From JAHZFN01 sp965149945 (lineage in GTDB: Bacteria > Bacillota > Dehalobacteriia > UBA4068 > UBA4997): 50,506 nucleotides of DNA. Made by a program: the position numbers and the translations under genes. Positions 1-8,072 of the stretch are shown piece after piece. The stretch is taken from NCBI GenBank assembly GCA_965149945.1, contig CBCTTQ010000013.1:1-50506 (forward strand), given 5' to 3'. Every line of letters begins with the position of its first letter. Position 1 is the first letter of the stretch. The notes beneath the pieces were generated by a model. That model was given only the letters and a program-made list of their open reading frames with translations. It made no database searches and was not told the origin of the DNA.

Positions 1-256
1 AAAAAATGATGAACACAACCAAACAATTCCAAATTTACAAAAGAACCGAAGGAACCGAAAATTACAACGATAAAATGAGCGATAAAACCTTGATTCAACT
101 GGCGGACAAATTCGGAACCGTTTCTTTCTATGATTTTTCCGCTGAAAAATTGGGAAATATTGAAAAACAGGCAAAAAAGACGGTGAAAAAATTTTATTTC
201 AAAAAAGACAAAAAAAGAACATTAAAAAAGAACATTATTGTATCTGATTTTAGGTA

Positions 257-292
257 TAAAAAACGGACATCAGCAGAAACGCTAACATCCGT
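257..292 (-). terminator. Terminator of the sirtuin-macrodomain operon
   Basis: On the minus strand, 12-nt arms (ACGGATGTTAGC and GCTGATGTCCGT) pair around a 6-nt loop and are followed directly by a T run. The hairpin lies about 30 bp past the macrodomain stop codon. Confidence 0.65.
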
Positions 293-322
293 TCATCCGT
301 CGGTTTACCAAAATCGCTATAT

Positions 323-1105
323 TCAGTGGTCAAGCAGCTTTTGATAGATTGCTAAATCTTTGTCTGTAAAGACATTGAAAATTACTTGTTGAATGGAGCT
401 GGCAGTTTCAAGAAAACTCTTGACTGTCTTGATTGCGATTTCAGCCGCCAGCTCCTGAGGGAAATGGAAAACACCGGTCGAGATACAGCAAAAGGCAACG
501 GACTGAATCCCATTCGCCGCGGCAAGCTCCAAGCAAGATTGGTAACAGCTTGCCAAGAGATCGCAATCACTTTCGCGAAGCGATCCTGAAATAATCGGCC
601 CAACCGTATGCAGCACATATTTACAGGGGAGATTGTAGGCAGGTGTCATTTTAGCAGTTCCAGTTTCTTCCTCATGCCCTTGCGCCTGCATAATCTCGTT
701 ACACTTGATCCGAAGCTCGACGCCGGAAAGCGAATGAACAATGTTGTCAATGCAGGAGTGGCAAGGTTGCCAGCACCCCAATAGGGCGCTATTGGCCGCA
801 TTCACAATCGCGTCGCAACGCAATGTCGTAATATCTCCCTGCCAAAGCGTTATTTTCGGATTGTCCTTTATCCTCGGCAAATCATCAGCCACGGCAATCC
901 CTCTCTGCCGAATCATCTCCGACAAGTATTCATCCTGAACCTTCAGAAAATCCTTTGAGACCGGATACGGAGGACGAACATTAAATAAAGAACGCAAAAG
1001 CCGCCATTGTTCGTCCTCGCCGCCAGGGATGGCAAGGTTCTCGTACTGAGGCATCTCGCGCTGTAATTCCCTGATAAGATAGATTCTTCTTTCCTCCTGG
1101 TTCAT
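323..1105 (-). CDS. Zinc-type macrodomain protein, ADP-ribosyl hydrolase partner of SirTM
   Basis: A 260-residue macrodomain protein, probably a cytosolic hydrolase that removes ADP-ribose from proteins. An N-terminal extension of about 80 residues precedes the macrodomain, which carries a GDI motif at 90-92, NAAN at 102-105 and a glycine-rich phosphate loop ISTGVFHFP at 208-216. A cluster C111, C115, H116, C118 sits in the loop after NAAN; this Cys/His pattern marks the zinc-containing macrodomains found beside class M sirtuins. The ATG overlaps the stop of the upstream sirtuin gene by 4 bp, so the two are translationally coupled. Family knowledge is that the sirtuin adds ADP-ribose and the macrodomain removes it. 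The usual targets, a lipoylated GcvH-like protein and its lipoate ligase, are not in the window. Family assignment is confident; the substrate is inferred. Confidence 0.9.
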   Translation of the reverse strand: MNQEERRIYLIRELQREMPQYENLAIPGGEDEQWRLLRSLFNVRPPYPVSKDFLKVQDEYLSEMIRQRGIAVADDLPRIKDNPKITLWQGDITTLRCDAIVNAANSALLGCWQPCHSCIDNIVHSLSGVELRIKCNEIMQAQGHEEETGTAKMTPAYNLPCKYVLHTVGPIISGSLRESDCDLLASCYQSCLELAAANGIQSVAFCCISTGVFHFPQELAAEIAIKTVKSFLETASSIQQVIFNVFTDKDLAIYQKLLDH

Positions 1106-1947
1106 CCCTTCATCTCCTTTAACCGTGAAAGCACATTACCAATATCAGCGTTGATACAGACGGATCGATCTCTGATCTCCGACGGAGCAAATGCCTCTCC
1201 GAAATTGATACAGGCATAGGCGGCGTTTCGATTTGCATAGGTCATTTGCCAGAAAGGATATTTGATAATGACCGGGGTATTCGTTCCCACGCCAAGCTCC
1301 AAATATAGCACTTTCAGTCCATCGTGACGGCGCAGGAACTCACTATAACGCGCCGCCGCCCGGTGCCAGCCTTCATCCTCGACAAAAGTATTATCGCTCC
1401 GCAAATTCATGGTCATGGGTTTCCCGCAGACGGGACAGCGGGGAATCAATTCCGTGGGGATCTTCATGCCTTTCTGCTCGGCAACCATCCGTCGGACTGC
1501 CTCTTCGTTGTCATACGTTTTCTGATGGCAAGGTTCCATACATTGCCAAAGGCCGTAGTCTCCTTGCGTATAAAACAACCTGCGTTTGTCAAATCCCGCC
1601 TTCTGAAACTGGTGGTCCACATTGGTAGTCAGTACGAAATAGTCTTTATCCTGCACCAAGGACAGGAGTTCTTGATAAACCGGTTTCGGGGCATCTAAAT
1701 AACGGTTGCAGAAAATGTACCGGCTCCAATAAGCCCAATGTTCTTCCGGCGTATCAAAAGGGTAGAAGCCGCCGGAGTACATATCAGAAAAGTGATACTT
1801 GGCAATAAAGTCCGAGAAGTAATGCGCAAACCGCTCCCCGGCATAGATGAAACCCGCGGATGTGGATAAGCCAGCCCCGGCTCCGATCACAATCGCGTCA
1901 GAACCGATAAGCTGCCGGGATAATTTTTCTATCTGTTTCTGGTCCAA
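1102..1947 (-). CDS. Class M sirtuin (SirTM), protein ADP-ribosyltransferase
   Basis: A 281-residue sirtuin of the class M type, which uses NAD+ to ADP-ribosylate proteins rather than mainly to deacylate them. The NAD-binding loop is GAGAGLSTSAG at 22-32 and TTNVD lies at 107-111. Four zinc cysteines are visible at 136, 140, 171 and 174. The position of the catalytic His in ordinary sirtuins reads TQGDYG, so Gln128 replaces His, which is typical of class M. The start is TTG at 1947 with an AGAGGTA ribosome-binding site about 8 nt upstream. It is the first gene of a two-gene operon with the macrodomain gene. In other bacteria such pairs respond to oxidative stress. Recognition is strong; the physiological target cannot be seen here. 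Confidence 0.9.
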   Translation of the reverse strand: MDQKQIEKLSRQLIGSDAIVIGAGAGLSTSAGFIYAGERFAHYFSDFIAKYHFSDMYSGGFYPFDTPEEHWAYWSRYIFCNRYLDAPKPVYQELLSLVQDKDYFVLTTNVDHQFQKAGFDKRRLFYTQGDYGLWQCMEPCHQKTYDNEEAVRRMVAEQKGMKIPTELIPRCPVCGKPMTMNLRSDNTFVEDEGWHRAAARYSEFLRRHDGLKVLYLELGVGTNTPVIIKYPFWQMTYANRNAAYACINFGEAFAPSEIRDRSVCINADIGNVLSRLKEMKG

Positions 1948-1993
1948 ACTACACTACCTCTTTTCCTTGGAAAGTAATAAAAATTGCAAATTT

Positions 1994-2265
1994 CTAAAAC
2001 GGCTCACGGCCAGATCTGACCGCGACATATTCCCATGTGCCATACGCCCCATGGGCTATTCCTGCTTTATCTGCAATTTCAAACCGCGTCAATCCTAATT
2101 CTGAACGAAATTTCTTACATCGAAGCTGAAAGGGATCGTTCAAAAATCGGCAATAACCGTCAAAGAGAAGTCTCACGTCTATCCCTAACGCCTTTGCCAA
2201 TTATCATAGGCGATGGGCATATAGCCAAACTTATAGTTCAAAATCTTTATCTCAGAGTTTATCAT
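1994..2265 (-). pseudogene. Relic of a tandem helix-turn-helix (XRE-like) regulator
   Basis: One reading frame starts MINSEIKILNYKFG at 2265 and stops near 2190. A shifted frame then carries on with KALGIDVRLLFD, FLNDPF and a helix-turn-helix stretch (LGLTRFEIADKAGIAHG) ending GTWE, and stops at 1994. The join needs a single frameshift near 2195-2200. The pattern matches the C-terminal half of clostridial two-HTH regulators of the form 'alternate start, FLN, HTH, WE'. Both ends look incomplete, and the 3' end lies about 45 bp upstream of the sirtuin start. A sequencing error cannot be excluded, but the neighbouring relics make decay likely. Confidence 0.5.
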
Positions 2266-2339
2266 AGACAACAAACAGAACAAGCGAAGATTCATAGTAA
2301 AATTCAGCTTTCCTTACCGTTGTTCTTTACACTATTCAA

Positions 2340-2555
2340 CCCAATTCATACATTTCTAATCGCAGCCCAAGGAGTGGAATTCCCTTACCGTTCAAGCTTT
2401 CCGACGTATTAGCCGAAGAATCCTCTACAGACGCGCCTTGACCGCTGCAAGAACCCAATCTGCCTCCAAAATTTTTGTATCTTATGATCTTCTACAAGTG
2501 TCTGTACAAATTTGCGTACCGCAACACGCTTTTGAGAAATTTCCATAAAATCCAT
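2340..2555 (-). pseudogene. Relic of a nitroreductase, N-terminal part
   Basis: The minus strand from 2555 reads MDFMEISQKRVAVRKF and then VEDHKIQK, the classic N-terminus of FMN-dependent nitroreductases including the RxSVRKF-type flavin loop. After about 30 codons the homology moves to a second frame (KILEA) and later to a third (NTSESL), with in-frame stops between. The C-terminal two thirds of the family are absent. It lies just downstream of the intact flavoprotein gene at 2599-3195, so the pair was probably once co-transcribed. Confidence 0.55.
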
Positions 2556-2598
2556 AAAGCAACTTTCCCTCGTTTTCCTATTACCAGTATAGCGAATT

Positions 2599-3195
2599 TT
2601 ACTTTTCCTGTTCGGAGTGAAGTTTTTTCAGCAGCCATGCCATATTCTCTCCGATATTTCTCATGTTTGCCATGCCTTCGTCATCATCTCGAACATCGCC
2701 CGCATCTTTACCGTAAACCATATTCCAATAGGTAGAGCCGACAACGAGCATTTCTCTGAATAACATAAAATGATTGAGCGTATCCACAGTCGTCATTCCT
2801 CCCGCTCTGCGGACAGCCGTCACCGCAACGCCCGGCTTACGCCGCAGTACATCCGGGTCTCCCAGACTTGAAATTCCCAGACGGTCAAGAAAGGTTTTCA
2901 TTTTTGTGGTCACATCCGCACCATACACGGGAGAACCCAAAACCAGCCCATCTGCCGCTTTGATTTTTTCATAAACGATATGGAAGTCATCATTTGTAAA
3001 AACGCAGCGACCTTTTTTCAAGCACGCCAAACATTCTCCGCCGTCGCATAGTCTGCATGGCTCAATATGAAGATCGGGCAGTTGAATCAATTCTGTTTCG
3101 ATTTCATTTTCTTGCAGTTTTTCAAAAATTGTTTGTATGATAATGGCGGTGTTTCCGTCTTTTCTCGCACTTCCGTTAATGCCTATTACTTTCAT
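2599..3195 (-). CDS. NADPH-dependent FMN reductase / iron-sulfur flavoprotein-like protein
   Basis: A 198-residue flavodoxin-fold protein. The N-terminus MKVIGINGSARKDGNT is the FMN phosphate-binding loop of the family, and GSPVYGADVTTKMKTFLDR around 89-107 is the second FMN-contact segment. Between them lies a cysteine-rich insert, CRLCDGGECLACLKKGRC around 47-64, resembling the compact cysteine motif of archaeal and clostridial iron-sulfur flavoproteins. The role is probably electron transfer or reduction of quinones, nitro compounds or metals in the cytosol. It is flanked by the relics of two nitroreductases, so it is the only intact member of a small redox cluster. The family is clear; the substrate is unknown. 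Confidence 0.85.
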   Translation of the reverse strand: MKVIGINGSARKDGNTAIIIQTIFEKLQENEIETELIQLPDLHIEPCRLCDGGECLACLKKGRCVFTNDDFHIVYEKIKAADGLVLGSPVYGADVTTKMKTFLDRLGISSLGDPDVLRRKPGVAVTAVRRAGGMTTVDTLNHFMLFREMLVVGSTYWNMVYGKDAGDVRDDDEGMANMRNIGENMAWLLKKLHSEQEK

Positions 3196-3199
3196 TTTG

Positions 3200-3963
3200 C
3201 TAAGTCTCCTGTTTTATTTTTGAATAACGGCGGATTTTTCGTCCTCTGTCTTTTTGCACGCCTCTCGCAATTATAATCTCAGGATAACCAAATCCGACAA
3301 TCAGCTACATATAGTGATCCCGCGAATTCAATATTTCAACACAAGTTCCCGTAATACCTCTGCCGAACAATTCCTAATCACTGTTCCGAAAATAACAGTA
3401 TTGGCAATCAGAAGCCCCAACAAACAGCAGATTACCTTTTCTCACGGTTTTCCGATTGCCATAATAGGAATCCGCTAAAGCTATTTGTATAGATAAGTCT
3501 CTTTGCGTCCGATTCCATTATGGAATCGGCAAGCCGCCAAATTTGCTTTACCTGATTTTCATCGTCAATGACGGTATATTCTACATTGCAGGAATTACCT
3601 TCTAACAAAGTAACCGGCATTATATTTACTATCCTGCTTATGATCGGTGGGTCAACATTTTTATCCAAGTATCTTCGGCAGAACCGACAGCTTACGAGAA
3701 ACCGCCCCATATGGGTTTCCATTTCAGAAAGAACCGATATAGAGAATCATCCGTTTTTTATCAAAAACAAAGATCGTACCCTGTGGACATCCGGCAAGAC
3801 AATATGATATTTTCAATACCCGCGCACCCCCAATGTCCAAATTCTTTGATTGCCGGTTATCCGATTTTTCAGCATACAGGAACAGGTGTTGATCCCTTTT
3901 TCGCATTTCATACATTGGTTTTATCCGACCCAAATATGTTTTTACCCTGCCCTCTTCTCGCAT
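3200..3963 (-). pseudogene. Decayed ferredoxin-nitroreductase, paralogue of the gene at 6984-7838
   Basis: Pieces of one protein appear in different frames in the right order. Near 3840-3780 the frame reads YCLAGCPQGTIFVF, matching HCLAVCPTGAVSVF of the intact gene at 6984-7838. Near 3690-3500 it reads KNVDPPII and VEYTVIDDENQVKQ, matching KNVDLSLI and VEFTLIDDREQMNQ. Near 3290-3200 it reads GFGYPEIIIARGVQKDRG, matching GFGYPEIQYARGIQRKTE, and stops at 3200-3202. Stops and frameshifts separate the pieces and the central domain is largely lost. This is a dead homologue of the intact gene, lying 3' of the transporter genes. Confidence 0.7.
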
Positions 3964-3993
3964 TGAAAATCTCTTTTGTTTTGCTGTGTATCC

Positions 3994-4809
3994 TTATTCT
4001 TGGTCACCGTTGCTTATTTCATTGGCGGCGCCGCTGAATTCGCAGGAGGATAACTGTTCTTCGGGGAGATAACAGGTTCGACGCTCCTTTTTTACCAGTT
4101 CTTTAACAAATTCCGTCGCGGGAATACGGAGTAGATCTTCCGGTTTTGCGAACTGCTCAATTTTACCGTTATTCATAACAATCACCTTTGTGCCCAGCTT
4201 CAGGGCTTCAGAAATATCATGAGTAACAAATAAGAGAGTAATACCGGTCTGATCGTGGATCCGTTTCATTTCTGTCTGAAGCTGTCCCCGCGTAATCTCA
4301 TCTACTGCGCCGAACGGTTCATCCATCAGGAGAATATCGGGAGAAGCCGCTAAAGCACGGGCAATACCGACTCTTTGTTGTTGCCCTCCTGAAAGCTCGG
4401 ACGGATAACGATGTTTCAAATCTTCCGAAAGACCGACAATCTTCATCCATTTGGTCACAGCGCTTTTTGTCTTCTCTTTATCCCGCTTATTCAGCAAGTT
4501 GGGAACATAAGAGATATTTTGCTCTACCGTCATATGCGGAAACAATACGCTTCCCTGAATGGCATAACCGATATTTCTGCGAAGCCGCGTCTGATTTTTA
4601 TTGCGGATATTTTCACCGTCAACAAAGATATCCCCCTCAGTCGGCTGAATCAAACCGTTCACCATTTTGAGGACAGTCGTTTTTCCGCAGCCTGATGAAC
4701 CGATGATTGTGATAAATTCACCTTTTTCTATGGAGAGGTTAAATCCCTCCATTACGACCTTGTCACCGTATGCTTTTTTGATATTTTTAAATTCAATCGC
4801 TGTTTTCAT
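3994..4809 (-). CDS. ABC transporter ATPase, glycine betaine/carnitine/choline (OpuC) type
   Basis: A 271-residue ATPase subunit of a compatible-solute importer. Walker A is GSSGCGKTT at 37-45, the signature LSGGQQQR is at 139-146, and Walker B with the catalytic Glu is LLMDEP at 160-165, followed by the switch His in FVTHD. It resembles OpuCA/ProV but ends soon after the ATPase core, without the pair of CBS domains that sense ionic strength in longer OpuCA/OpuA ATPases. It is the last gene of the minus-strand operon that starts at 7838, and lies 10 bp after the permease/binding-protein fusion. The imported substrate cannot be told from sequence. Confidence 0.88.
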   Translation of the reverse strand: MKTAIEFKNIKKAYGDKVVMEGFNLSIEKGEFITIIGSSGCGKTTVLKMVNGLIQPTEGDIFVDGENIRNKNQTRLRRNIGYAIQGSVLFPHMTVEQNISYVPNLLNKRDKEKTKSAVTKWMKIVGLSEDLKHRYPSELSGGQQQRVGIARALAASPDILLMDEPFGAVDEITRGQLQTEMKRIHDQTGITLLFVTHDISEALKLGTKVIVMNNGKIEQFAKPEDLLRIPATEFVKELVKKERRTCYLPEEQLSSCEFSGAANEISNGDQE

Positions 4810-4819
4810 TTGTTACACC

Positions 4820-6358
4820 TCACTGCAAAAGATTGTGACTGCCAAGATATTCTTCCGCTACATCTCTGGGTTCTTTGTTTTCCGTTTCGACGGCGTAGTT
4901 CATCGCCGCCATATCGCTGTCAGTAATCAATCCGTTCAACTTTTCAAACACCGCCTCCAGCTCAGGATATTTCTCAAGTACCTCCGCGCGGATCACATTC
5001 CCGCAAATATAAGAAGGATAAAAATGCTTGTCATCTTCCAAAATCACCACATCAGAAGCGGATAACTGTCCGTCTGTCGTGAAGATTACCATCACATCAA
5101 TTTTTCCCTGATTGATTGCTTGGTATTTAAGCCCGATGTCCAAATCCATCGTTTTACCGAAATGAAGCCCATACGTTTCACAGAGAGCGTCGTATCCATC
5201 CTCACGCTCAAAGAAATCATATTCCGCGCCAAAAGTAAGGTCGCCTGCTACCGCCTTTAGATCGGAATAGGTTTTCAGATTATATTGTTCCGCAATTTCA
5301 CGGCGGACAACTAAGCCATAAGTATTATTAAAACCATACATACCAACCCAATCCATATTAAAACGTTTGCTGTATTCAGTTTCTAATTCACCGAATAAAT
5401 CTTCCGTATATAAGCCATCGTGCTTGAGTACCATATTCCATCCGGTTCCCGTGTACTCAGGATACATATCAAACTCTCCGTTCTCCATCGCGGGCTGGAT
5501 ATTGGATGTTCCGCCGCCAACGCCCTGCGTCAACTCAACATTCAGATCCGTATCCTGCTCAATCAGAATATTCAGCATTTCACCGAGAACATATTGCTCA
5601 GTCATCGGCTTTGTGGCAATATGAATGGTATCTTTTTGCTGTGTGTTGATCAAGACACCTCCTGCAATGCTCAAACAGAGAATAACCGCGACGACAGCCA
5701 TAATCTTATTGGTTTTCTTAGCTTTCACGCTGCGTTTGCTCATTCGTTTTTCAATAAATCCAAGTATAAAATCCATCACAAGGGCAAGAAGCGCGATCAG
5801 CAAACTTCCGACCATCGTCATTGCCGCGTTGTTTGTCGTAATACCTCGATAAATCGCGACACCTAAGCCGCCCGCGCCGATAAAAGAGGCGATCCCCGCA
5901 AGGGCAATCGTCATCGTCACCATATTACGAATTCCCGACATAATCACGGGCATAGCAAGCGGAAGCTTAATTTTAAATAAAATCTGAATTCTTGTACTTC
6001 CCATCCCTTTTGCCGCTTCCAACACCGCAGGATCCACATTAGCGATACCCGTATGAGTATTACCCACCATCGGCAGCAGCGCGTAAACGGTCAGCGCGAT
6101 GATCGCCGTAGCATTGCCCACCCCGGAAAAAGGAATCAAAAAACCGAGCATAGAAATCGACGGTATTGTATACAAAAAATTGATAACGCCTAAAGTCGGC
6201 TTTGCCGCTTTTTGAAATTCACTGATCAAAATACCTGCAAATCCCCCAAGCAATATGGCAATTAAAATAGAAACTAACGATATTTCCAAATGTTCCAATA
6301 ATAATTCCCCAAAAAAATCCATTCTGTCTGTAAAAACAGACCACATATCTTTTAGCAT
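4820..6358 (-). CDS. Fused permease and substrate-binding protein of an OpuC-type transporter
   Basis: A 512-residue protein joining two transporter parts. Residues 1 to about 215 form a multi-span membrane permease with the cytoplasmic EAA-like loop (EAAKGMGSTR around 114-123). A further hydrophobic segment at about 219-237 acts as a membrane anchor. Residues of about 245-512 form an OpuAC-type substrate-binding domain (TEQYVLGEML, YPEYTGTGW, ending in a conserved tail). Fusion of binding domain and permease is known for the BusAB/OpuABC-like betaine systems of Gram-positive bacteria, and it tethers the receptor outside the membrane. It lies between the ferredoxin protein (3 bp gap) and its ATPase (10 bp gap), so all are one transcript. 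Confidence 0.88.
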   Translation of the reverse strand: MLKDMWSVFTDRMDFFGELLLEHLEISLVSILIAILLGGFAGILISEFQKAAKPTLGVINFLYTIPSISMLGFLIPFSGVGNATAIIALTVYALLPMVGNTHTGIANVDPAVLEAAKGMGSTRIQILFKIKLPLAMPVIMSGIRNMVTMTIALAGIASFIGAGGLGVAIYRGITTNNAAMTMVGSLLIALLALVMDFILGFIEKRMSKRSVKAKKTNKIMAVVAVILCLSIAGGVLINTQQKDTIHIATKPMTEQYVLGEMLNILIEQDTDLNVELTQGVGGGTSNIQPAMENGEFDMYPEYTGTGWNMVLKHDGLYTEDLFGELETEYSKRFNMDWVGMYGFNNTYGLVVRREIAEQYNLKTYSDLKAVAGDLTFGAEYDFFEREDGYDALCETYGLHFGKTMDLDIGLKYQAINQGKIDVMVIFTTDGQLSASDVVILEDDKHFYPSYICGNVIRAEVLEKYPELEAVFEKLNGLITDSDMAAMNYAVETENKEPRDVAEEYLGSHNLLQ

Positions 6359-6361
6359 TTT

Positions 6362-6973
6362 TTACACGCTCCTTCTTTTAATTGCTTTTACGGGACAACT
6401 TTCAAAACACAAACCACAGTGCAAACAGTGATTTTGATTGATTTCATACGGCTTTCCCGCGCGGATACATTGCTGCGGGCAGACTTTCGCGCATTTTCCG
6501 CACTCTATGCAGGAAACAGAGATTTCAAATCCCTTCTTTTGTTTTTTATGCTCTCCGATTACAAAACTTTCACGGTTAATCGGCTCTCTGCTTAAATCAA
6601 AAAATTCGATATCCGCGTTCGCGATACAAAACGGCTCCAATATGTAGCGGCTTTCTTTCGGATAAACACTGTTCATACTTGGATTTTCTTTGAAAATGCG
6701 ATCTATCCAATATTTTTGTTCCGACAGTTTTTCAGCAGTTCCCGAGAGTCTGACCATTCGAAAATCTTTATCCACGGCAGTAACCGCGATATGATTATCA
6801 CGCGTTAGCTGTGCGTAAAAATCTTTGCCGCGTGCCGTACAAAAATAAATTTTTTCATCTTCCGCAAGCATAACGTCGATAATTCGTACCTGCGGCGCCC
6901 CTTTTTCATCAACGGTCGCAAACGCCGCGTCTTTCACATCTCTCAAAATCTGCAAACAATCCCGCGCTTTCAT
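6362..6973 (-). CDS. Pyridoxamine-phosphate-oxidase-fold flavoprotein fused to a 2[4Fe-4S] ferredoxin
   Basis: A 203-residue two-domain protein. Residues 1 to about 130 have the split-barrel flavin-binding fold of the PNPOx-like family (FATVDEKGAPQVRIIDVMLAEDEKIYFCTARGKDF). Residues of about 153-200 carry two ferredoxin motifs, CIECGKCAKVCP and CLHCGLCFESCP, each able to bind a [4Fe-4S] cluster. It probably moves electrons between a low-potential ferredoxin and bound flavin in the cytosol. It sits between a ferredoxin-nitroreductase (10 bp away) and an OpuC-type transporter (3 bp away), so it belongs to the same operon. It is not expected to be a true vitamin B6 enzyme. The exact reaction is unknown. 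Confidence 0.85.
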   Translation of the reverse strand: MKARDCLQILRDVKDAAFATVDEKGAPQVRIIDVMLAEDEKIYFCTARGKDFYAQLTRDNHIAVTAVDKDFRMVRLSGTAEKLSEQKYWIDRIFKENPSMNSVYPKESRYILEPFCIANADIEFFDLSREPINRESFVIGEHKKQKKGFEISVSCIECGKCAKVCPQQCIRAGKPYEINQNHCLHCGLCFESCPVKAIKRRSV

Positions 6974-6983
6974 TTTATCCCTC

Positions 6984-7838
6984 CTAAAACTTCAGTCGAT
7001 GAATACGGTTATCTTCCGTTTTTCTTTGGATTCCTCTTGCATATTGGATTTCCGGATAGCCGAAACCAATCATCATCCCGATATAATGGTTATCCGGAAT
7101 ATGCAGCATTGCCTTAATATCCGGCATTTGCTCCAGCATACCGAGAGGAAACGTCAGCATTACAGCCCCAAGACCACGGGAAGCACAAAGCAGTTTAAAA
7201 TACGTTCCGGCAATCACCACATCTTGTACAGGTTCTCCGTGTCCTAACGGCGCGTGGGGAATTAAAAGATGCGGCGCCCCGCAGAAAAGCATATCGGGAC
7301 GAACCGTCTTTTTCCAGCGTTTCATATCTTCATACGCCTCTTTGCCGAATCCCTTTGGATAGATGCCTTGATCCGCAAGTTTTTCCATTCGGGAATAAGC
7401 AAGCTGACGAAATTGATTCATCTGTTCCCGATCGTCAATCAGTGTAAATTCTACCTGTTGTTTATTGCCGCCGTTTGGAGCGCTCGCGAGACGCTCCAGC
7501 ATATCGTTTATCAGAGAAAGATCAACATTTTTATTCTTACATCTGCGACAGGAATGCCTGCCCGCAATCAGAGAATCCAACGCCCGCGCCGCGATTTCAT
7601 AATCAGGAAGAGGCAGACTGTTTTCCGGCGTATGTCCGAAAACAGAAACCGCGCCTGTCGGACAGACAGCAAGACAATGCTCACACCTCCAACAACCACT
7701 CCACTCGAATTCTTTAAAATCCGCTATCTCAGGTTTCTTTGCCTGATTCAAAGAAAGAACACCGCCGGGGCAAACCTTTACGCATCTTCCGCATCCTATA
7801 CATTTCTCTGTATTAACAACAAAATTTGCCTGATTCAT
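6984..7838 (-). CDS. Nitroreductase with N-terminal ferredoxin domain
   Basis: A 284-residue protein. The N-terminal 70 residues hold two cluster motifs, CIGCGRCVKVCP (13-24) and CWRCEHCLAVCP (50-61), typical of a 2[4Fe-4S] ferredoxin. The rest is an FMN-dependent nitroreductase domain: a flavin loop RHSCRRCKNKNVD around 93-105, SAPNGGNKQQ around 118-127, and the C-terminal IGFGYPE motif. In anaerobes such fusions accept electrons from reduced ferredoxin. It is the first gene of a four-gene operon and faces the broken HxlR regulator across a shared control region. HxlR-type proteins often control nitroreductases and quinone/aldehyde-response genes. A decayed homologue lies at 3200-3963. Confidence 0.88.
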   Translation of the reverse strand: MNQANFVVNTEKCIGCGRCVKVCPGGVLSLNQAKKPEIADFKEFEWSGCWRCEHCLAVCPTGAVSVFGHTPENSLPLPDYEIAARALDSLIAGRHSCRRCKNKNVDLSLINDMLERLASAPNGGNKQQVEFTLIDDREQMNQFRQLAYSRMEKLADQGIYPKGFGKEAYEDMKRWKKTVRPDMLFCGAPHLLIPHAPLGHGEPVQDVVIAGTYFKLLCASRGLGAVMLTFPLGMLEQMPDIKAMLHIPDNHYIGMMIGFGYPEIQYARGIQRKTEDNRIHRLKF

Positions 7839-7870
7839 TATAAAAGCCTCCGTTCCTTGCTTCTAATATA

Positions 7871-7899
7871 ATTGTAGCCGCTGTCTTTTCGTACTACAA
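7871..7899 (-). promoter_or_regulatory. Promoter of the nitroreductase-OpuC operon
   Basis: The minus strand has TTGTAG (7899-7894), a 17-bp spacer and TACAAT (7876-7871), which fits a sigma-A promoter. The start codon is about 33 bp downstream. The -35 box lies inside the palindrome at 7890-7904. Confidence 0.5.
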
Positions 7900-7904
7900 G
7901 TACG
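7890..7904. promoter_or_regulatory. Candidate HxlR-type operator
   Basis: A perfect 15-bp palindrome, CGTACT-ACA-AGTACG, covers the -35 box of the nitroreductase operon. The GTAC-centred two-fold form is like sites bound by dimeric HxlR regulators, and the divergent gene is of that family. A second, weaker inverted repeat (GTTAC-N6-GTAAC) follows about 20 bp further on. That this palindrome is the binding site is inference. Confidence 0.5.
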
Positions 7905-7994
7905 CACTTTTTTGTGCCTCAGTTACCTTTTAGTAACATTTGCGCTATTACTGGAATTGCGGAATTAAAAAATTTTCACCCATATAAATCAAAC

Positions 7995-8023
7995 TTGATT
8001 TTATGAGCATACGGCACTATAAT
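7995..8023 (+). promoter_or_regulatory. Promoter of the HxlR-type regulator
   Basis: TTGATT (7995-8000), a 17-bp spacer and TATAAT (8018-8023) form a near-consensus promoter. It is followed by a GGAGA ribosome-binding site and an ATG at 8073. The promoter appears intact although the gene it drives is broken. Confidence 0.6.
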
Positions 8024-8072
8024 TTAACTGTAATATTCAAATATAAACTAATAGAAATTGGGAGACAAAAAT

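Noticed and set aside
6..344. Plus-strand frame of 112 codons at the left edge
   Set aside because: It is a Lys-rich frame in A-rich DNA, its last third covers the terminator and 3' end of the opposite macrodomain gene, and no family is recognised. The first two thirds could be a relic, but there is no good evidence.
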